Notes: generated from the letters alone by a model not told the origin. Positions 16,385 through 26,622 are shown, counted from the stretch's first letter. The stretch is 42,795 bases of DNA from Planctomycetota bacterium (GCA_003576845.1 QEVJ01000040.1:1-42795); one strand, 5' to 3'. Numbers and translations are program-made.

Positions 16385-19300
16385 TCACGGCGTTACTTGC
16401 AGCCGCTTCCACAGCGTCCGCCGCGGCTTGCCGTCGGGCGAACGCGCCGAAACCTCGAATGTGACCGCCTGCCCGGCCAGCGGCGCAAGCTCCAGCTCGA
16501 ACCGCTCCCAACCCGGTTCGCCGCGGCCGCCGATCGTCTTTTCGAGCAACACGCGGTCTCCGGCCGCGACGCGAATTGCCCAAGCTTCGTTCGCCGCATA
16601 TCCGGCCTTGATCCGCAAGCGTCCCTTGCTGCCCGGGGCGATCGCAGCTTGGTGGGTGAAACCGACGGACGTGCGGGCGTCCGCAATCGCGAGCACGGTG
16701 TCGTCGGATTCGAGATGCTTGACCAGCGTTCCCGCCGGGTCGAGCACGCCGCTGGCGACGATCCAACCCGGCAACGTTTTGTCGGCCGCCTTTTGCAGTT
16801 CGGCAATGCCGTTCGCGGCGGGCGGGTCCTTGGGCGCGTCGCTCGGCGGCATCAACGGTTCGACGCCGGGCGGAAACAACTCGACGACCTCCCGCGTTTC
16901 GCCCGTCGAACTCGCGCCCCACAATCCCCAAATCCGCCCGGCGGCGCTCACCGCGAGCGGCCCGAATTGCCCGCCGCGTTCCTTCCACGCTTCGTTCGAC
17001 CAGCGTCCCACGGGCTTGCCGCTGGCCGGGTCGAGCCAGACGAGCGTCGGTCCGCCGACGCCTCGCGAGCGCGCTTCGCCGTCGGGGCGCGTCGCGATGA
17101 GAATGCCCTTGGCCACATCCGGCCCGGCCAACACCCGGCAATACTCATCGGCCAAAAAACGCCAGGCGACGCTTCCATCGTCGGCACGCAAGCCAGCGAG
17201 CCCGTTGCCATTGCGAACGACTAAGCAACCGCCGGCCAGCGCCGCGAGTTGCACGATATCGGCGTCGCTGTGTTGCCACGTCATCCGGCCGCTCGCGGTT
17301 TCGAGGCAGACGACTTTTCGCACCGTCGGCGCCGCAACGAATACGCGATTCCCCTGCACGATCGGCATGTCGTGCGCTTGGACGAAGCACCAGCCGTCGA
17401 CGCTCGCCGGAACGTGCGGCAGCGAGCGGACCCAGTGGACCTGTCCCGATAAGTCGCAGCAGACGAACGCGGAGCCAAGCGCAACGTACAACCGGTCGCG
17501 ATCGAGCGTCGCCCGGCATGCCCCGAGCTCGCGCCACGCTTCGCTCAGCCGAACCAGCGGCCGCGACCGCAACAACGCCCCCGTTTCGTCGTCGATGCTA
17601 ACGAGCGATATCTGCCACGCCTGGCCGAGCGCGTCGGGCTGAGCCGCAATGGCGAACACGTCGTCCTGCGCGAAGACGGGGTCGCCGACGATCGCCTGCC
17701 GCGATTCCATTGCCGCTTGCCAAAGCTGCCGGCCGCTGTGCGCGTCGAGGCATACGAGTACGGGGCCGTCCTTGGCGAGCCACCGCAGCATCACGCGGTT
17801 CTCGACGACGAGCGGCTGCGCCGACGCGATGGGCCATTGCTTCGCGTCGCCCGGCGAGGATCGCAGCGCCGCCTCCCAAATGCGCCCACCGCCTTCGGTA
17901 TCGAACGCAACCGCCGACGTTCGTCCATTGATGACGATCAAGTTCTCGTGTGCCGCCATCGCTGCGGTTCGCGCAAACCAGTCGATCGCGACGCGCGGCC
18001 CGAGCACATCTTCCGTCGCCCGCGGCGGTTGGATCGGCCCCACGCGGAAATCGCCGCGCTTGACGGCGCGCAACGCGACCGGTTCGACGGGAACTCGCGA
18101 TGCGTTGTTTTCCGGCGAATCGACCGCGACCGGCGAAGCTGCCGCCCTGGCGACCAGTTGATCCAACACGTGCTCGAATTCGTCGGCCGCGATGCTCTCG
18201 TCTCCCAAACGCACGAGGCCCGTCGCCGGCTCGCCCGTTTTCCGACCCGCCACGGCCGCGGCCAGTCGCGCCCGTTGCCGCGCCTCTTCGGAAATCGGAC
18301 CGCGATTGTTTTCACTGGCGGCATGGAAATGCGCGAGCGCTCGCGCAAACTCGCCGACGGAAAGCGCGCGGTTGCCGAGCCACAAGTGCGCCTCAGCGGC
18401 CGCCGCTGTGCCGTGGTATTGCAGTGTCGCCGCTTCCACGAGCGCGACATTCGCCTGCGCAATCGCCTTGCGCACCCGCAACAGCGCCGTGGGGCCAAAC
18501 CGCTCCTGCATTGCCGATTCGAGTTGCGGGTGCTCGCGCATTGCCTGTTCGATCGCCACCCGCAGCGACACGTACAACCCCTCGTCCTTCGCATCCGGCA
18601 ACACGCCCAGCTTGTCGGTCGCCTCGACCAGCTTTGCTCCGGCCGTGGCAATCGTGTCGGCGGCGTCGCGAAACGCCTCGCCCTCGACCGCGGCCCGGAA
18701 CTCGGCCAGCACGTTGAAGGCGTCGGTATCGAATTGCTCGACGAGCGGATCGCGCCATGCGGGATGCATTGCCGGCCGCGGCTCGTCCGCATTGCCTTTG
18801 ACGTGCCGCCGCGCAAGCATCTGCGCCCAATCGACCATCGAACCGCCGCCGTCGTTGCGCCGCCGCCAACGCTCGCGCAATTCGCGGTCCGCGCGGAACC
18901 GAAGCGTGCGGCAAAGCCGGTCGAGAGCGTCCCAGTCGCCCGAATCGACGAGGTGCAATATCTCGCGCCGCGCCAAGCGGTCGGTTTCGACGAATACGCC
19001 GTCTCGCGACCGAACGGGCGAATGGATCAACGCCTCCGCCAGCGCGGTGTACGGTCTTGCGACGGGCTCGCTCGGCGTATCGGCGAGCGCCGCATACGTC
19101 CGCACGAGCGCCCGCGCCCGTTCCGGTTCGTCCCAGACGTTCGAGACGAGCGCCAGTCCGTCGAGCGCACGAAGGCGACGTTCGAGCGGCAAATCGGCCT
19201 CGGCAACGTGCTCGACGAGTTCGGCCAGCGCCGATCGGACGACCTCGGCGCTCTTTCCGCCGCCGAGCGCCGCGACGGCCGCGGCCCGACGCCACGTCGC

Positions 19301-21172
19301 CGCATCGACATTCGCCGGGCATGCGTCGGCCACGCGCCCGCGCCATTCGCGATGGTCCTTGGCGTCGCTAGCCGGCATCGCGGCAGCGACGAGTTCCGCG
19401 GGCGCTAACGCGGCAATGCCCGCAAGCTCGCGCCAAGCAATCTGTCCCAGGCGGATGACGCGCGGCTCTTCGCCGGGCGCCAGCGCAATACCGAGTCTCT
19501 GCGGCGCGATGCCGGGACAAACGGGCCAGGGATTCGCCCAATGCAAGCCGTCCGCACTGAGCGAACAGCGCATTCCCGCGGCGGTGCAGAGAATCCGCAG
19601 CCACGCCGTTTCCCCGACCAGCGGCGCGGGACCGGCATCGAGGTTGTCGTAGGACTCGATACGTCCATCGCCGGCCGCGACGATCCACACGCCCGCGCCG
19701 CCCGTCGCCCGCGCGTGCATGAACCGCAAGACTTCCGCTTGCCGACCCTGATCGTCGGCGAGAAACACGCTTGCCCCCGGCGCCGCGCCGTCGACGCGAA
19801 CGATGATCTCCCGCACGGTTCCCGCGCCGCCCGCAGGCATCGCGGCGGTATAGGCTTGGGCCGGCGAGCTCGTCTTCTGCGACGCCAGCGCGACGCTCCC
19901 GGAAGGCGACAAGTCGAACCGCGATCCGGCGGGAGTCGTGGCTTGCCAATCGAGCCGCGCCGGCGCGTCCTCGACGAGCGTCGGCGGCGCCGCACCGCTC
20001 GGCGGCGGCAGGTCGCCGATTCGCGTCATCGTCAACCCGAGGAAACAGGCCCGCCCGTCGAATAGCACTTCCGTCGGCGGTCCATCGAGCGGCGCCACGA
20101 GCAATTCGATCCCGCCGCGAGCGAGAACCAACTCTCCGCCGCGCCAGAAGAGGTCGATCGTCGCCTGCCCATCGCGACTCGTGCGATAACTGCGTTCGTC
20201 GTCGGTCGCCGTGAGTGCGAGCGTTTTGGGTTGGACCTCGCCCGCGGCTCGCGTCGCGACGTACGCGGCCCACGCGAAGCGGCGGTCTTCGTGATACTGC
20301 AGCATCACCCCACGCTCGCCGCGCCAGAAGTACAGCTTGAGCTTGTTGGCGTCGCGTATCGCCAAACGCCACGCGGAATCCTCGCGCCACGGAGCGGCCA
20401 GCCGCGCAACTCCGGCAAACGTGCCGCACCGCCGGCCCTCGACGTCGCGCTCCTGAACATCGAGTTGAATGCCGGGCAGGCCGGCGAGCCACTGCCGCAG
20501 TTCGTCGCGGCGGGGAGTGAATCGCCCTTCGCCAATGTCGATCAAGCTGATCGTCGCATACGGCCGCGGATTCCCGCCGAGATGCTCGGGTCTGTCCCAG
20601 ACGGCGACCGGCGCCGCGGGGGATGGACTCTTCGTCGGCTCATCCGATGCGACGGGCGACACCGGCGGAGTCGGCGAATGTTGCGCCGCCCGAGCGGCCG
20701 GAGGATTGTCTTCGCCGGGATTCGCTTCCGTCGAAGCGAGTTGTTTGGCTTCACCCGACCGCTGCTTCGTCGATACCGGCGGTGGAGACGTTCCGTTGGT
20801 CGACGTGGCGATCTTTTCGACGCGCTGCCCGTTCGCCGCGAACATCGGCGCGGAGTCGTCCGGCCACCAGTGCCACGCCGCTCCCGCAATCGCCAACACC
20901 ACGGCGAGCGCCGCGCCCCAGGGCCACCGCCGCTGCGCCGGCTTGCGCCACATCGGCCGAATATTTCCGGCCGCCGCAACGATCTTCTCCGGGTCGATCC
21001 GCCCCGCGTCGAACGTCACGGCCAGAAGGTCGTCCAGCCGCAGCCGGTCCGCCATCGCTTGGCGAATCCGCGGCGAATCGGCGAGCCGCGATCGCACCAG
21101 CTCGATCTGCTCGTCGGTCCATTGTTCCGATGGAGCTTCGGCAATCAGTCGCAGGATCTCTTCGTCGCTCAT
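16385..21172 (-). CDS. Giant membrane-anchored PQQ-propeller protein, possible anti-sigma partner (1595 aa)
   Basis: Residues 1-80 form a small helical cytosolic domain (SDEEILRLIAEAPSEQW ...). A single membrane helix follows at about 83-104. The rest is predicted periplasmic: a long region with an alpha-helical middle, then a PQQ/WD40-like propeller at about 1057-1425 with repeated strands such as LVCLDAHSGRQLWQ, VVCLETASGRMTWQ and LVWLDPASGKPVGRW. A C-terminal beta-rich domain occupies about 1450-1595. The gene follows an ECF sigma factor gene on the same strand after 191 bp. A short cytosolic domain, one helix and a large sensor region is the layout of membrane anti-sigma factors, so it may regulate that sigma factor; no zinc-type anti-sigma motif is seen, so this is inference. 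The start MSDEEIL is chosen because 111 upstream codons cross a repeat-bearing spacer. Confidence 0.82.
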   Translation of the reverse strand: MSDEEILRLIAEAPSEQWTDEQIELVRSRLADSPRIRQAMADRLRLDDLLAVTFDAGRIDPEKIVAAAGNIRPMWRKPAQRRWPWGAALAVVLAIAGAAWHWWPDDSAPMFAANGQRVEKIATSTNGTSPPPVSTKQRSGEAKQLASTEANPGEDNPPAARAAQHSPTPPVSPVASDEPTKSPSPAAPVAVWDRPEHLGGNPRPYATISLIDIGEGRFTPRRDELRQWLAGLPGIQLDVQERDVEGRRCGTFAGVARLAAPWREDSAWRLAIRDANKLKLYFWRGERGVMLQYHEDRRFAWAAYVATRAAGEVQPKTLALTATDDERSYRTSRDGQATIDLFWRGGELVLARGGIELLVAPLDGPPTEVLFDGRACFLGLTMTRIGDLPPPSGAAPPTLVEDAPARLDWQATTPAGSRFDLSPSGSVALASQKTSSPAQAYTAAMPAGGAGTVREIIVRVDGAAPGASVFLADDQGRQAEVLRFMHARATGGAGVWIVAAGDGRIESYDNLDAGPAPLVGETAWLRILCTAAGMRCSLSADGLHWANPWPVCPGIAPQRLGIALAPGEEPRVIRLGQIAWRELAGIAALAPAELVAAAMPASDAKDHREWRGRVADACPANVDAATWRRAAAVAALGGGKSAEVVRSALAELVEHVAEADLPLERRLRALDGLALVSNVWDEPERARALVRTYAALADTPSEPVARPYTALAEALIHSPVRSRDGVFVETDRLARREILHLVDSGDWDALDRLCRTLRFRADRELRERWRRRNDGGGSMVDWAQMLARRHVKGNADEPRPAMHPAWRDPLVEQFDTDAFNVLAEFRAAVEGEAFRDAADTIATAGAKLVEATDKLGVLPDAKDEGLYVSLRVAIEQAMREHPQLESAMQERFGPTALLRVRKAIAQANVALVEAATLQYHGTAAAAEAHLWLGNRALSVGEFARALAHFHAASENNRGPISEEARQRARLAAAVAGRKTGEPATGLVRLGDESIAADEFEHVLDQLVARAAASPVAVDSPENNASRVPVEPVALRAVKRGDFRVGPIQPPRATEDVLGPRVAIDWFARTAAMAAHENLIVINGRTSAVAFDTEGGGRIWEAALRSSPGDAKQWPIASAQPLVVENRVMLRWLAKDGPVLVCLDAHSGRQLWQAAMESRQAIVGDPVFAQDDVFAIAAQPDALGQAWQISLVSIDDETGALLRSRPLVRLSEAWRELGACRATLDRDRLYVALGSAFVCCDLSGQVHWVRSLPHVPASVDGWCFVQAHDMPIVQGNRVFVAAPTVRKVVCLETASGRMTWQHSDADIVQLAALAGGCLVVRNGNGLAGLRADDGSVAWRFLADEYCRVLAGPDVAKGILIATRPDGEARSRGVGGPTLVWLDPASGKPVGRWSNEAWKERGGQFGPLAVSAAGRIWGLWGASSTGETREVVELFPPGVEPLMPPSDAPKDPPAANGIAELQKAADKTLPGWIVASGVLDPAGTLVKHLESDDTVLAIADARTSVGFTHQAAIAPGSKGRLRIKAGYAANEAWAIRVAAGDRVLLEKTIGGRGEPGWERFELELAPLAGQAVTFEVSARSPDGKPRRTLWKRLQVTP

Positions 21173-21220
21173 ACGCAGCGCCAACCGAACGAATGCCGAA
21201 GCGTGCAGCCAGCCTGAGAT

Positions 21221-21315
21221 CGTAGGGTGCGTCGAACGAGGTGAGGCCCACCGCGCGTGGCGTGCCGTCGTTCTTGGCGGGCCTCGCTCCGCTACCCACT
21301 CGACCCACTCCACGC
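21221..21315. repeat. GTAGGGTGCG-type dispersed repeat with internal palindrome
   Basis: The segment begins cgtagggtgcgtcgaacgag and contains facing gaggccca and gggcctcg arms. Similar cgtagggtg-headed elements occur at 34.2 kb in this window. It separates the sigma-factor gene from its likely partner gene and may be a hairpin in the shared transcript. Confidence 0.6.
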
Positions 21316-21363
21316 TGCGGCGCACCGCATGCGCGAACTCCCGACTTCGGCGCCGCCCACGCA

Positions 21364-22206
21364 CTACGCCGATTCGCCGTCCGGACATTCGCACTTCCGC
21401 GTCAAGCATTGCTTGAGCGCCTGCCGCGCCCGGTATATTAACAGCTTGACCGCGCCTTCGCTTCGCCGCAAGCGATCGCCGATTTCCACGAGCCGCATCC
21501 GGCAACGGTAGTACATGTCGAGGGCGTCGCGGGCGCTGCCGCTGAGCGTTTCGATGCAGCCCGGCAAATGACCGACCAGGTCGTCGTATGCACCGTCACA
21601 TAGCTCCGTGCCTTCGTCGATGTCGATGCACAGCGAACTCCAGGCCACTTCGCGGCGGCGCGTCAGTTTGCGAATGTGTTCGCGCAAGACGTTTCGAGCA
21701 ATGCCCATCAACCAGGGGCGAACCATAATCGGCGACTCGAAACTGACCGGCATCTGAAAGCAACGCATGAAGACTTCCTGGCAGAGGTCTTCGGCGTCGG
21801 CCGCTTCGAGCACGCGGGCGCGGAAATAACCGAACACGGGACGCTGGTGCCGTTCGATGAGGATCTCGAACGCCCGCGCGTCTCCCGCCTGAGCGGCATG
21901 AACGAGCAAGTCATCGGTCGGCTCCGGCGGCGCGGCGCACCGCTGGGTAAGAAAGGCGATCGCCGCCCCCGCGAGTGAACCATTCGTGCCGCCGACGAGC
22001 TTCTTCCGCGAAGCGTCGATGGCGGGGGACTTGCGCGGGGCCTCGACGGCGCGAAGGCGTGCCTGCGTGGCAGCATTCGTAGGCGTAGATCCCGCACGAA
22101 CGCCGATACCCGATTCCGACCGCTCGGTTTCGCGGCCGGAAACCGAACCGGCGCGTTCGCTACGTCGGCCATTGCCACGACGGTCATCGCCACGACGGTC
22201 GTCCAT
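21364..22206 (-). CDS. ECF-type RNA polymerase sigma factor (280 aa)
   Basis: Sigma-70 region 2 spans about residues 98-170: LLVHAAQAGDARAFEILIER, then VFGYFRARV and DAEDLCQEVFMRCF, the core-binding and -10 helix. Region 4 spans about 212-265 with SARDALDMYYRCRMRLVEIG and the recognition helix EGAVKLLIYRARQALKQCL. Regions 1.1 and 3 are absent, as in ECF sigma factors. An Arg-, Gly- and Ser-rich N-terminal extension of about 97 residues looks disordered; the true start may be further in, but no better ATG was found. The ATG chosen (MDDRRGDD) is one of two possible in the extension. A short Cys-bearing tail ends the protein. The gene is followed on the same strand by the giant PQQ membrane protein, a plausible regulator. 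Confidence 0.88.
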   Translation of the reverse strand: MDDRRGDDRRGNGRRSERAGSVSGRETERSESGIGVRAGSTPTNAATQARLRAVEAPRKSPAIDASRKKLVGGTNGSLAGAAIAFLTQRCAAPPEPTDDLLVHAAQAGDARAFEILIERHQRPVFGYFRARVLEAADAEDLCQEVFMRCFQMPVSFESPIMVRPWLMGIARNVLREHIRKLTRRREVAWSSLCIDIDEGTELCDGAYDDLVGHLPGCIETLSGSARDALDMYYRCRMRLVEIGDRLRRSEGAVKLLIYRARQALKQCLTRKCECPDGESA

Positions 22207-22465
22207 CACCCGCTCCACTGGGTAGTCAGGGCCATACTGGCCACGGCGCAATCGCGCCGCCGAGAATGCCCGCGCGCAACGAACCCAGCTTGCAACGAGC
22301 GAACCCTTCCCACGTGACCAAGGTAATCTAGCGACACGGTCTTGGGGATGTACTCAGAAAACACAAATATCTCGACAAGTTGTCTCGCGGACGCAAGAAC
22401 GCCGTACCGGCCCTTTGTGCATCCGGTTTTGCGGGTCACGACGGTCGTCGCGACCACCAGATAGC

Positions 22466-22561
22466 AGTCCGTTGAAAAGGGGGACTGACCCTCTCAGGCA
22501 CGTCGTAATCAGCGGCTCAAGACGCACTTTCCAAAGGGTCCGTCCCCTTTTTCAACGGGCT
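22466..22561. repeat. Inverted-repeat element, GTTGAAAAGGGG type
   Basis: Two 27-bp arms (22466-22492 and 22535-22561) are imperfect reverse complements with a loop of 42 bp. Each arm reads agYccgttgaaaaggggg in its own direction, then ends in gaccct. The arms differ by one indel and a few substitutions. A short inverted repeat with no gene inside suggests a REP/MITE-like element. It also could act as a transcription barrier between the divergent genes. Confidence 0.85.
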
Positions 22562-22653
22562 GACAGGTCAATTCGAGGCGAGGCCCCATTTTTCTTCCCG
22601 GGAGTCCTCGCGAACCGCAGGGACAAAGGCCGGATCGCGCCATCCGCGGTTCG

Positions 22654-22682
22654 TTGACAGCTTTTCCTAACGTGTTTAGAGT
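22654..22682 (+). promoter_or_regulatory. Sigma70-type promoter for argH
   Basis: A perfect -35 hexamer TTGACA (22654-22659) is followed, after exactly 17 bp, by TAGAGT (22677-22682), four of six matches to TATAAT. Transcription would start near 22689, leaving a leader of about 100 nt before argH. The surrounding DNA is locally AT-rich. Confidence 0.65.
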
Positions 22683-22787
22683 AAATGAGTTGTCGCGTTC
22701 CCCGCCGCCCCGTGTGACGGGCGAACTGCGACTCACAGCCATGTCCAAGAGCGCTCCGCGACGGCGGTCGATTGCCAACGGTTTCGC

Positions 22788-24209
22788 ATGTCCGATGCTT
22801 CGCCAACCGCCGCGCCGCCACGCCATGTGGCCGGAGTCTTCTCCGAGGCGACCGACGCGCGCGTCCAGCGGTTCACCGAAAGCATCAGCTTCGACAAGCG
22901 CCTCTACGCACACGACATCGCCGGTTCGATCGCCCATGCACAAATGCTCGCCGACGTCGGCGTGCTCACGCCGGACGAGTGCCTGCAAATTACGCACGGC
23001 CTCGAACAGATCCGCCGAGAAATCGAGCAGGGTGACTTCGCCTACTCGGTTGAACTCGAAGACATCCACATGCACATCGAGCGGGCATTGACGGACCGCT
23101 TGGGCGATGTCGGACGCAAACTGCATACCGGCCGGAGCCGAAACGACCAGGTCTCGACCGATTTGAGGCTCTGGACCCGCACGCGAATTGACGCCATCTC
23201 TTCGCTGCTCGCCGATTTGCAGCGTGCCTTTGTCGCTCGCTGCGAAACGGATGCCGACGTGGTGTTGCCGGGCTATACCCACTTGCAGCGAGCGCAGCCC
23301 GTGCTCGCGGCTCACTATTACCTTGCCTATTGCGAGAAGTTCGAGCGCGACCGACAGCGCCTCGCCGATTGCCGCCGTCGCGTCAATGTGCTGAGTTTGG
23401 GCGCAGGCGCGCTAGCGGGCACATCGATTCCCATCGACCGGCAAAACGTCGCCCGCCGATTGGGATTCGACGCCGTGGCCGCCAACAGTCTCGATGTTTC
23501 GAGCGATCGCGATTTCGTTATCGAATTCGTCTTTTGCCTGGCGCTCATTGCCGAGCATTTGAGCACCTGGGCCGAGGAGTGGATCCTCTGGTCCACCATC
23601 GAGTTCGACATGCTCGAATTGCCGCGGGCCTTTTGTACCGGATCGTCGATCATGCCCCAAAAAATCAATCCCGACGTGCTGGAGTTGATCCGCGGTAAGA
23701 CGGGCCGCGTCGTCGGCGCGCTCCAGACGCTGCTCGTGCTGGTCAAGGGCCTGCCCCTGGCGTACAACCGCGACTTGCAGGAAGACAAGCCGCCACTGTT
23801 CGACGCGGCCGACACGGTCGAAGCGTGCCTTGCAATGGCCGCGCCGGTCGTCGCGGGGGCCACGCTGCGCCGCGACGCGATCGCCGAACGGCTCGACCGC
23901 GGCCACCTCGATGCGACCGCGTTCATGGAGTACCTGATTCGCCGTGGCATTCCTCAGCGAACGGCGCACCACCTCGTCGGCAAGCTCGTCGGCGAAGCGA
24001 TGCGCCGCGAATGTCGCCTTGCCGACTTGCCGCTGGAACGGTTCCGCGAAATCGACCCGACGCTTGATGCCGACGTTTTCGACGTCCTCGGCGTAGACAA
24101 CGCCATCGCGGCCATGCAAAGCTATGGCTCGACCGCCCCAGGCCAGGTGGCCGAACAACTCGCTCGCTGGAAGAACCACTTAACCGTACTTAGCCCGTCA
24201 CCCATTTAG
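22788..24209 (+). CDS. argH: Argininosuccinate lyase (473 aa)
   Basis: ArgH splits argininosuccinate into arginine and fumarate, the last step of arginine biosynthesis, in the cytosol as a tetramer. The family signatures are all present: [13 protein letters not shown] (from residue 114), [10 protein letters not shown] (162-171) and the catalytic-loop signature [12 protein letters not shown] (285-296). Length is normal. One oddity is the N-terminus: most ArgH proteins have a W-G-G-R-F segment just before the S-E-x-T-D-A motif, but here it reads V-A-G-V-F. The rest of the active site is intact, so it is probably functional. The gene stands alone, behind its own promoter, and its stop codon overlaps a strong hairpin. 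Confidence 0.97.
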   Translation: MSDASPTAAPPRHVAGVFSEATDARVQRFTESISFDKRLYAHDIAGSIAHAQMLADVGVLTPDECLQITHGLEQIRREIEQGDFAYSVELEDIHMHIERALTDRLGDVGRKLHTGRSRNDQVSTDLRLWTRTRIDAISSLLADLQRAFVARCETDADVVLPGYTHLQRAQPVLAAHYYLAYCEKFERDRQRLADCRRRVNVLSLGAGALAGTSIPIDRQNVARRLGFDAVAANSLDVSSDRDFVIEFVFCLALIAEHLSTWAEEWILWSTIEFDMLELPRAFCTGSSIMPQKINPDVLELIRGKTGRVVGALQTLLVLVKGLPLAYNRDLQEDKPPLFDAADTVEACLAMAAPVVAGATLRRDAIAERLDRGHLDATAFMEYLIRRGIPQRTAHHLVGKLVGEAMRRECRLADLPLERFREIDPTLDADVFDVLGVDNAIAAMQSYGSTAPGQVAEQLARWKNHLTVLSPSPI

Positions 24210-24232
24210 CCCGGGGTGAACACACCCCGGGC
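24209..24232 (+). terminator. Perfect 10-bp hairpin at the argH stop codon
   Basis: The arms gcccggggtg and caccccgggc are exact complements around the loop aaca. The stem begins at the last base of the argH stop codon. No T-run follows, so classic intrinsic termination is uncertain; it may instead protect the 3' end or attenuate read-through into the next gene 84 bp on. Confidence 0.6.
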
Positions 24233-24315
24233 AATGTGCTCGGCATTCACGCAAAGACCTTGACCCGACAATCCATCGCCCGATCCCAGCACCACGAAGC
24301 GCGCCTGCAATTGCG

Positions 24316-26622
24316 ATGATCCGATTCCTTGCCTACTCGTTGCTCGTCACGGCCTTCGCCCTGGTCCCGACGGTCTACGCTCAGGACGCGGCGGAAGATC
24401 TGCCCGCGGACGCTCCCGCAGACCCGCCCGCCGATGCTCCTGCCGCAGAGGGCGCGCCTTTCGAAGCCGCAGCGTCCGAAGCTGCGCCGGCCGCGGGCGA
24501 GCTTCCGCCGATCGACGCCGCCAAGTTGGGCGACGATCCAGCCGTGCAAGCGCTCGTCGACTCCAAACCAACGACGCCGATCGAGTTGTTTCGCGTGACC
24601 TATCTGCTCGTCGAGCTGGGCCGCGCCGACGCCGCCGGGCCGTTCTTGAAACGCTTCCTCGCCTCGAATCCGACGCCGCGCGATCTGACGCTGATCCTTC
24701 GGGAACACGGCTCCGGGCGATTGTGGCGAATGGCACGCGTCGAGGCGCTCGGCGCCGACGGCAAGAAGGCGATCGACCTCGTGCTCGACGGCGCCCGCGC
24801 GTTCGCCCGCGATCCGCAGCAACTCGCGCGGTCGATCGAGGCGCTCGGCCACCCCGCGGCTGAAGTCCGCCGCCAGGCCATGCACGATCTCGCCGCCGCC
24901 GAGAACGACGCCGTGGCCCTGTTGATCGCGACGCTCGCCGACGAAACCCAAAAACAGCGCCACGCCGGCGTTCGCGACGCCCTCGTCGCCCTGGGACAAA
25001 CGTCCGTGCCCGGCCTTGCAGCCGCCGTGACTGCGGATGACGCCGTCGCCTTGGCGGCAATCGACTGTCTCGGACGTATCGGCGACGGCGGCGCGATGAT
25101 CTACCTGTTCGGCCCCGCCGCGGGCCACGATGCGGCGCGTCGTACTGCGGCCACCGCGGCGCTCAAACGAATCGCCGGTCGCGAGCCAACGCCCGCCGAC
25201 GCCCGTTCCCTCCTCGCGGCCGAGGCCAAGGCGCATCTCGCCCGCAAGGTTCGGCTGCCCACGCATGGCACGGACCAGGTAACGCTCTGGTCGTGGGATG
25301 CGGCGAAGCGGCAAGTCGCGCCCCAGACCTATCACCACGACGACGCACTGGCCGTGATCGCGGCCCGCCTCGCCCGCGAGCTTGCGGCCGCCGATCCCGC
25401 GAACGCCGAATATCGCCGGCTCAGCATCCTTGCGACGTTGGAAATGACGAAGCTCATCGCGGGCCTCGATGCGCCGCTGGAAACGGCGCCGCAAGCCGAC
25501 GCTGCGACGCTCGACGTGGTGCTGGCCGACGCGCTGGCCCAGCGGCGGATTGCCGCCGCGATCGGTGCATGCCAGGCGCTCGCGAAATCCGGCGACGCCA
25601 CACTCTTGCACCGCCCCGACGGCCGCACATCCACGCTCGCCAGCGCGGCCCGCGACGTAGACCGGCAGGTCCGTTTCGCGGCCGTGTCGGCCATCATGGA
25701 AATCGCCCCCGACAAGCCGTATGCCGGCTCGAGCAGCGTCGTGGAAGCGCTCTGCTACTTCGCCGCGTCCGATGGCCGCAGCCGAGCGCTCGTCGTCGAC
25801 CCGCACGGGTACCGCGCGCAGACGCTGGCCGCCTTTACCGAAGCGATCGGGTTCGACGGCGAGTCGGCAATCCTCGGCCGCGGCGGAAGGTTGATGCTCA
25901 ATCGCTCGGCCGATTACGAGTTCGTCCTCGTCGACCTCGGCGTCGATCATCCCCGCGTCTACGACCTGCTCGGCGAACTCCGCCGCGATCCGCGAACCGC
26001 CCGCCTTCCCATCGGGCTTATGGCCGGCGATGGCGAACTTGCTCGCGCAAAGCGCCTTGCCGCCGCGTTCACTCGCACGATCGCCTTTCCCCAAGCCACC
26101 GACGCCGAGACGATCGAGAAACAGGCCGGCCACTTGCTCGCCCTCCAAGGTCGATTGGCGGCGAGTCCCGACGTTCGCGAACGTCAAGCTGAACTCGCCC
26201 TTGCCTGGCTCGCAAAACTTTCGACCCAGGATCAGGCCGTCTACGACCTGAGACGCTGCGAGTCGATGCTCGTGGCCGCGATCCAGTCGCCGAACCGCTC
26301 TGCCGCCGCCGCCGAGTGCCTCGCAAATCTGGGCACGCACACCGCGCAACTTGCCTTGGTGGACCTCGCCAGCCAGGCGTCGCGGCCGATCGCGATGCGC
26401 GAGTCCGCCGCCGCCGCGTTCGCCAAGAGCGTGCCGCGCCGCGGCATTCAACTCACCAGCCACGAAATCCTCCGCCAATACGACCGTTACAACGCTTCGC
26501 GCGACTTGAACGCAGCGACCCAGAAGGTGCTCTCCTCGATTCTCGACACGATCGAGACTCCAACCAAAGCCGCGGCGAAGAAGCCACAACCCCAAGCCAA
26601 GGCCGCATCGCTCGAACGCTAG
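24316..26622 (+). CDS. Exported HEAT-like protein with receiver-like segment (768 aa)
   Basis: A Sec signal peptide ([20 protein letters not shown], cleaved near residue 22) is followed by an Ala/Pro/Asp-rich linker to about residue 75. Helical pairs resembling HEAT repeats lie at about 120-290 (for example [20 protein letters not shown] and [20 protein letters not shown]). From about 490 to 595 the sequence looks like a response-regulator receiver: [17 protein letters not shown], then [16 protein letters not shown] and [17 protein letters not shown]. The acidic pocket residues are partly kept, but the protein is exported, where phosphotransfer is unlikely. More helical repeats end the protein. 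I do not know its function; a binding scaffold is most likely. The gene lies 61 bp upstream of a sigma54 activator gene. Confidence 0.8.
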   Translation: MIRFLAYSLLVTAFALVPTVYAQDAAEDLPADAPADPPADAPAAEGAPFEAAASEAAPAAGELPPIDAAKLGDDPAVQALVDSKPTTPIELFRVTYLLVELGRADAAGPFLKRFLASNPTPRDLTLILREHGSGRLWRMARVEALGADGKKAIDLVLDGARAFARDPQQLARSIEALGHPAAEVRRQAMHDLAAAENDAVALLIATLADETQKQRHAGVRDALVALGQTSVPGLAAAVTADDAVALAAIDCLGRIGDGGAMIYLFGPAAGHDAARRTAATAALKRIAGREPTPADARSLLAAEAKAHLARKVRLPTHGTDQVTLWSWDAAKRQVAPQTYHHDDALAVIAARLARELAAADPANAEYRRLSILATLEMTKLIAGLDAPLETAPQADAATLDVVLADALAQRRIAAAIGACQALAKSGDATLLHRPDGRTSTLASAARDVDRQVRFAAVSAIMEIAPDKPYAGSSSVVEALCYFAASDGRSRALVVDPHGYRAQTLAAFTEAIGFDGESAILGRGGRLMLNRSADYEFVLVDLGVDHPRVYDLLGELRRDPRTARLPIGLMAGDGELARAKRLAAAFTRTIAFPQATDAETIEKQAGHLLALQGRLAASPDVRERQAELALAWLAKLSTQDQAVYDLRRCESMLVAAIQSPNRSAAAAECLANLGTHTAQLALVDLASQASRPIAMRESAAAAFAKSVPRRGIQLTSHEILRQYDRYNASRDLNAATQKVLSSILDTIETPTKAAAKKPQPQAKAASLER

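Larger units (their letters stand above)
22207..22787. other. Divergent intergenic region between ECF sigma gene and argH
   Basis: About 580 bp that serve as the upstream regions of two divergent genes. It holds an inverted-repeat element (22466-22561) and, nearer argH, a strong sigma70-type promoter. An AT-rich stretch around 22350-22380 could carry the promoter of the sigma gene, but no clear consensus is visible. No coding sequence is supported. Confidence 0.65.
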
